This document shows positions 14,958 to 17,120 of a stretch of DNA of 17,120 bases, in pieces; the stretch's first letter is position 1, and the number at the start of each line of letters is the position of its first letter. The stretch is from the NCBI GenBank assembly GCA_025350985.1, contig JANXWU010000075.1:1-17120 (forward strand), given 5' to 3'. Both the position numbers and the translations under genes were made by a program. The notes below the pieces were generated by a model. The model was given only the letters and a program-made list of their open reading frames with translations. It ran no database searches and was not told the origin of the DNA. This stretch comes from Spartobacteria bacterium. Lineage in GTDB: Bacteria; Verrucomicrobiota; Verrucomicrobiia; Chthoniobacterales; Chthoniobacteraceae.

Positions 14958-15599
14958 ATGAACATCGTCATCACCTGCGGGCCGGGCTTCGAGCCGATTG
15001 ACGACGTGCGGCGGATCACGAATTTTTCCACCGGCGAACTCGGCATCCTGTTCGCGAACCGGCTCGCGCGCGACGGCCATGACGTGACACTTTTCAAAGG
15101 CGTCGCCGCGACGTGCCCGCTTGCCCTCGAACGCGTGACTCTCGTGCCGTTTACGACCAACGACGACCTGCGCGCGAAGCTCACCACGTTGCCGGTGCGC
15201 GAAAATGTCTCCGCGTTTTTTCACGCCGCCGCGCTCGCCGATTTCAAAATCTCCAAACGGCTCGACACTGCCGGACGCGAGATCGAACTATCGAAAATCC
15301 CGAGCACGATCGCCAAACTTCAACTCGTTCTCGAACCAGCACGGAAGTTAATTTCCGAACTGCGCGCACTTTTTCCCCAGAGCCGAATCTTCGGATGGAA
15401 ATACGAACTCACCGGCACGCGCGACGAAGCCATCGCGAAAGCGGCGCAGCAAATCCGCGCGAATCGAACCGACGCGTGCGTCGTCAACGGCAAGGCTTAC
15501 GGCGATGGATTCGGGTTTTGCGACGCGCGCGGGCTGCACCGCCACCTCGGGGACAAAGCGCTGCTTTGCGATTTTCTTGCGAGCGAACTCAAAGCGTGA
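14958..15599 (+). CDS. coaB: Phosphopantothenate-cysteine ligase (single-domain CoaB-like)
   Basis: The 213-residue protein is a stand-alone DNA/pantothenate metabolism flavoprotein (DFP) domain: VITCGPGFEPIDDVR, then ITNFSTGELG (N22, with the NxSxGxxG pattern that binds the phosphopantothenate/nucleotide), FHAAALADFKI, SKIPSTIAKL, and VNGKAYGDGFGF near the end. CoaB joins cysteine to 4'-phosphopantothenate using a nucleotide triphosphate, the step before decarboxylation by CoaC. In many bacteria CoaB is fused behind CoaC; here only the ligase half is present, and no coaC lies nearby. FGWKYELTG replaces the usual GFAAET segment, a family variant. ATG 14958 is chosen over an in-frame TTG at 14943, because the Rossmann strand starts at once. 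The gene is divergent from the PQQ gene. It could be a CoaB paralogue rather than the main enzyme. Confidence 0.82.
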   Translation: MNIVITCGPGFEPIDDVRRITNFSTGELGILFANRLARDGHDVTLFKGVAATCPLALERVTLVPFTTNDDLRAKLTTLPVRENVSAFFHAAALADFKISKRLDTAGREIELSKIPSTIAKLQLVLEPARKLISELRALFPQSRIFGWKYELTGTRDEAIAKAAQQIRANRTDACVVNGKAYGDGFGFCDARGLHRHLGDKALLCDFLASELKA

Positions 15600-15733
15600 C
15601 GCTCACGCACGGCCTTCTTTCGCTGGAAAAGGCCGCGGTTCCGACGGCCGGCGCGATTGAAAAGCAACTGCCTGCGCTTTTGCAACGGGTACGCAGCGAT
15701 TGTATTTCAGTGACGCCGCCGATTTATGCATGA
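15596..15733 (+). CDS. Possible small 45-codon ORF between coaB and the efflux adaptor
   Basis: A GTG at 15596 overlaps the coaB stop (GTGA), and the 45-codon frame (beginning MTLTHGLLSLEK) ends at a TGA at 15731-15733, overlapping the efflux adaptor start by eight bases. It fills the 126-base gap almost exactly, with overlaps on both sides like other genes here. No known family, signal or membrane helix is recognised. It may be a real small protein, a decayed remnant, or an accident of this GC-rich sequence. Confidence 0.3.
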   Translation: MTLTHGLLSLEKAAVPTAGAIEKQLPALLQRVRSDCISVTPPIYA

Positions 15734-16976
15734 CGATCCCGCCCGCGCCTTCCAAGCCACTGCCGAACCCGCTCCGCTGAAACCGCCCGCGCCCAGTCAT
15801 GCCGTTCGCAACTTGGTCCTCCTCGCCGTCCTCGCACTGCTCGCGTTTTTCGTGGGCCGCCTGATTCAAAATCATCGCGCGGCGGTGGCCAAAGCCGCGA
15901 AGCCCGCCGGCCCGCCTCCGGTTCCCGTCGTGGCCGGCACGGTGAAGCAAAAGGACGTGCCGATTTATCTCGACGGGCTCGGGACGATTCAGGCGTTGAA
16001 CACGGTGACTGTCCACGCGCGGATTGATGGCGAGTTAAAAAAAGTCGCCTTCACCGAGGGGCAGGACGTGAAGGCGGGTGACGTGCTGGCGCAGATTGAC
16101 GATGCGCCGGTGCGCGCCAATTTCGCGCAGGCCGAAGCGAAGCAGGCGCAGGATCAGGCGCAACTCACCAACGCGCGGCTCGACCTGACGCGCGATGAGG
16201 ATTTGATCGCGAAAAAAGTGATCTCGCCACAGCAGTATGACACGCAGAAAGCGCTCGTCACTCAGCTCGAAGCCAGCGTGAAAACCGACGCGGCGGCGGT
16301 CGAAAGCGCGAAGGTGCAACTCAATTACGCGACGATCGTTTCGCCCATCGATGGACGCACCGGCATCCGCCTCGTCGATCAGGGAAACATCGTCCACGCG
16401 AACGATCAAAACGGCCTCGTCGTCATCACACAGCTCCAGCCGATTTCACTCGTGTTCACACTGCCGGAACAGACGCTCGGTGAAATTCACAAACGCACGG
16501 CGGAAGCGGGCGAACTCGAAGTGCTCGCCGTCGATCGCGACAACAAAACCGTGCTCGACACCGGCAAGCTCGCCGTCATCGACAACCAGATCGACACGAC
16601 GACCGGCACGATCAAACTCAAGGCGAATTTTCCGAACAAAACCTTCCAGCTTTGGCCGGGACAATTTTCCAACGCCCGGCTCCTTTTAACCGTGAGGAAA
16701 GCTGGCCTCGTCGTTCCCGCTTCGGTCATCCAGCGCGGGCCTCAAGGTCCGTATGCGTTCGTCATCAAGGACGACGAGACGGTGGAAATTCGTCCGGTGA
16801 AAGTCGCGCAAATCGAGCAGAACGAAGCCTTGCTCGACGACGGATTGCAACCCGGCGAACGCGTCGTCGTCGATGGTCAATACAAATTGCAACCTGGCTC
16901 GAAGGTGAAAATTCCCGACGCGTCCGCAAAGTCCGGCGGACCAAAAAATCCACGTGGCGGTAGCAAGCCGAAATAG
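15726..16976 (+). CDS. mdtA: RND efflux periplasmic adaptor (MdtA-like membrane fusion protein)
   Basis: The 416-residue protein links an inner-membrane RND pump to an outer-membrane channel. A cytoplasmic leader and one membrane anchor (~29-47, LVLLAVLALLAFFVG) precede the periplasmic part; no lipobox is seen, unlike lipid-anchored adaptors. Then come the barrel-sandwich/lipoyl-like halves (LGTIQALNTVTVHARIDGEL, then EGQDVKAGDVLAQIDDAP), a helical hairpin (~135-205, with DLTRDEDLIAKKVISPQQYD), the second half (LNYATIVSPIDGRTGIRLVD) with the beta-barrel (QLQPISLVFTLPEQ) and the membrane-proximal domain (VVPASVIQRGPQGPYAFVI). This layout is characteristic of MdtA. A Gly/Lys-rich tail ends the protein. 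The RND pump gene follows after 18 bases in the same frame. Substrates cannot be read from the sequence. Confidence 0.93.
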   Translation: MHDDPARAFQATAEPAPLKPPAPSHAVRNLVLLAVLALLAFFVGRLIQNHRAAVAKAAKPAGPPPVPVVAGTVKQKDVPIYLDGLGTIQALNTVTVHARIDGELKKVAFTEGQDVKAGDVLAQIDDAPVRANFAQAEAKQAQDQAQLTNARLDLTRDEDLIAKKVISPQQYDTQKALVTQLEASVKTDAAAVESAKVQLNYATIVSPIDGRTGIRLVDQGNIVHANDQNGLVVITQLQPISLVFTLPEQTLGEIHKRTAEAGELEVLAVDRDNKTVLDTGKLAVIDNQIDTTTGTIKLKANFPNKTFQLWPGQFSNARLLLTVRKAGLVVPASVIQRGPQGPYAFVIKDDETVEIRPVKVAQIEQNEALLDDGLQPGERVVVDGQYKLQPGSKVKIPDASAKSGGPKNPRGGSKPK

Positions 16977-16994
16977 CCGCGCCGCCTCACTCGC

Positions 16995-17120
16995 TTGAAC
17001 ATTTCCGAGCCATTCATCCAGCGGCCCGTCGCGACTTCGTTGCTGATGGCGGGCGTGATCATGATGGGCCTGCTCGGCTATTACTTGCTGCCGATTTCCG
17101 CCCTGCCGCCCGTGGATTTT
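16995..17120 (+). CDS. RND efflux transporter, MdtB/MdtC-like (3' partial)
   Basis: Only the first 42 codons are in the window. They start at TTG 16995, the only start codon between the preceding stop and the conserved N-terminus, and read NISEPFIQRPVATSLLMAG followed by a membrane helix and YYLLPISALPPVDF. This is the standard beginning of AcrB/MdtB-type RND pumps: the FIxRPVAT motif, then TM1, then the start of the periplasmic porter domain (LPxVDF). It would couple to the adaptor encoded immediately upstream, driving drug or metabolite export by the proton gradient. No ribosome binding site precedes the TTG, so translation may be coupled to the upstream gene. Confidence 0.9.
   Translation, partial: MNISEPFIQRPVATSLLMAGVIMMGLLGYYLLPISALPPVDF

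Noticed and set aside
14865..15224. N-terminal extension of the PQQ-propeller protein by 120 codons.
   Set aside because: It overlaps coaB, has no family similarity, and would bury the signal peptide that follows ATG 14864.
1..17120. CRISPR arrays, tRNA or rRNA genes, transposases, phage genes and replication origins.
   Set aside because: None was seen by reading both strands; no regularly spaced direct repeats or recognisable mobile-element proteins are present.

Overview
The window reads as chromosomal DNA of a GC-rich bacterium of the PVC superphylum, most likely an environmental member of Verrucomicrobia. The reasons are a gene block matching the Akkermansia Amuc_1098-1101 pilus locus, the planctomycete/verrucomicrobial families DUF1552 and DUF1592 (with c-type haem motifs), a secreted PQQ-propeller protein of the 'DWPQFRG' type, and starts that mostly lack a Shine-Dalgarno sequence. 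No rRNA, tRNA, CRISPR array, insertion sequence or phage gene was seen. Coding density is very high and no stretch over 300 bases lacks a gene. The longest gaps are about 66-94 bases.

Region 1 (1-5966, + strand): a type IV pilus/secretin alignment complex in the order pilM-pilN (one fused reading frame, 5' end cut by the window edge), an Amuc_1100-like protein, an Amuc_1099-like protein and a PilQ-like secretin. Position and topology match pilM-N-O-P-Q, so the Amuc_1100-like and Amuc_1099-like proteins probably stand in for PilO and PilP. Together they would link a cytoplasmic PilM ring to the outer-membrane secretin.

Region 2 (5984-9013, + strand): a tightly overlapping housekeeping cluster of coaE (dephospho-CoA kinase), rho (transcription terminator) and an RNase D-type exonuclease. 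It ends in overlapping stop codons with the next, oppositely oriented gene.

Region 3 (9010-14864, - strand): in order of transcription, a secreted PQQ beta-propeller protein, a DUF433/DUF5615 toxin-antitoxin pair, a c-type cytochrome DUF1592-family protein, a low-GC gene with a GYF_2 domain, a small dispersed repeat, and a Tat-signal DUF1552 protein. The DUF1592 and DUF1552 proteins are a known gene partnership of unknown biochemistry. The toxin-antitoxin pair and the GYF_2 gene look like accessory insertions around or into it.

Region 4 (14958-17120, + strand): a single-domain phosphopantothenate-cysteine ligase (coaB), a possible 45-codon ORF that overlaps both neighbours, an MdtA-like periplasmic adaptor, and the first 42 codons of an RND efflux transporter, cut by the window edge.
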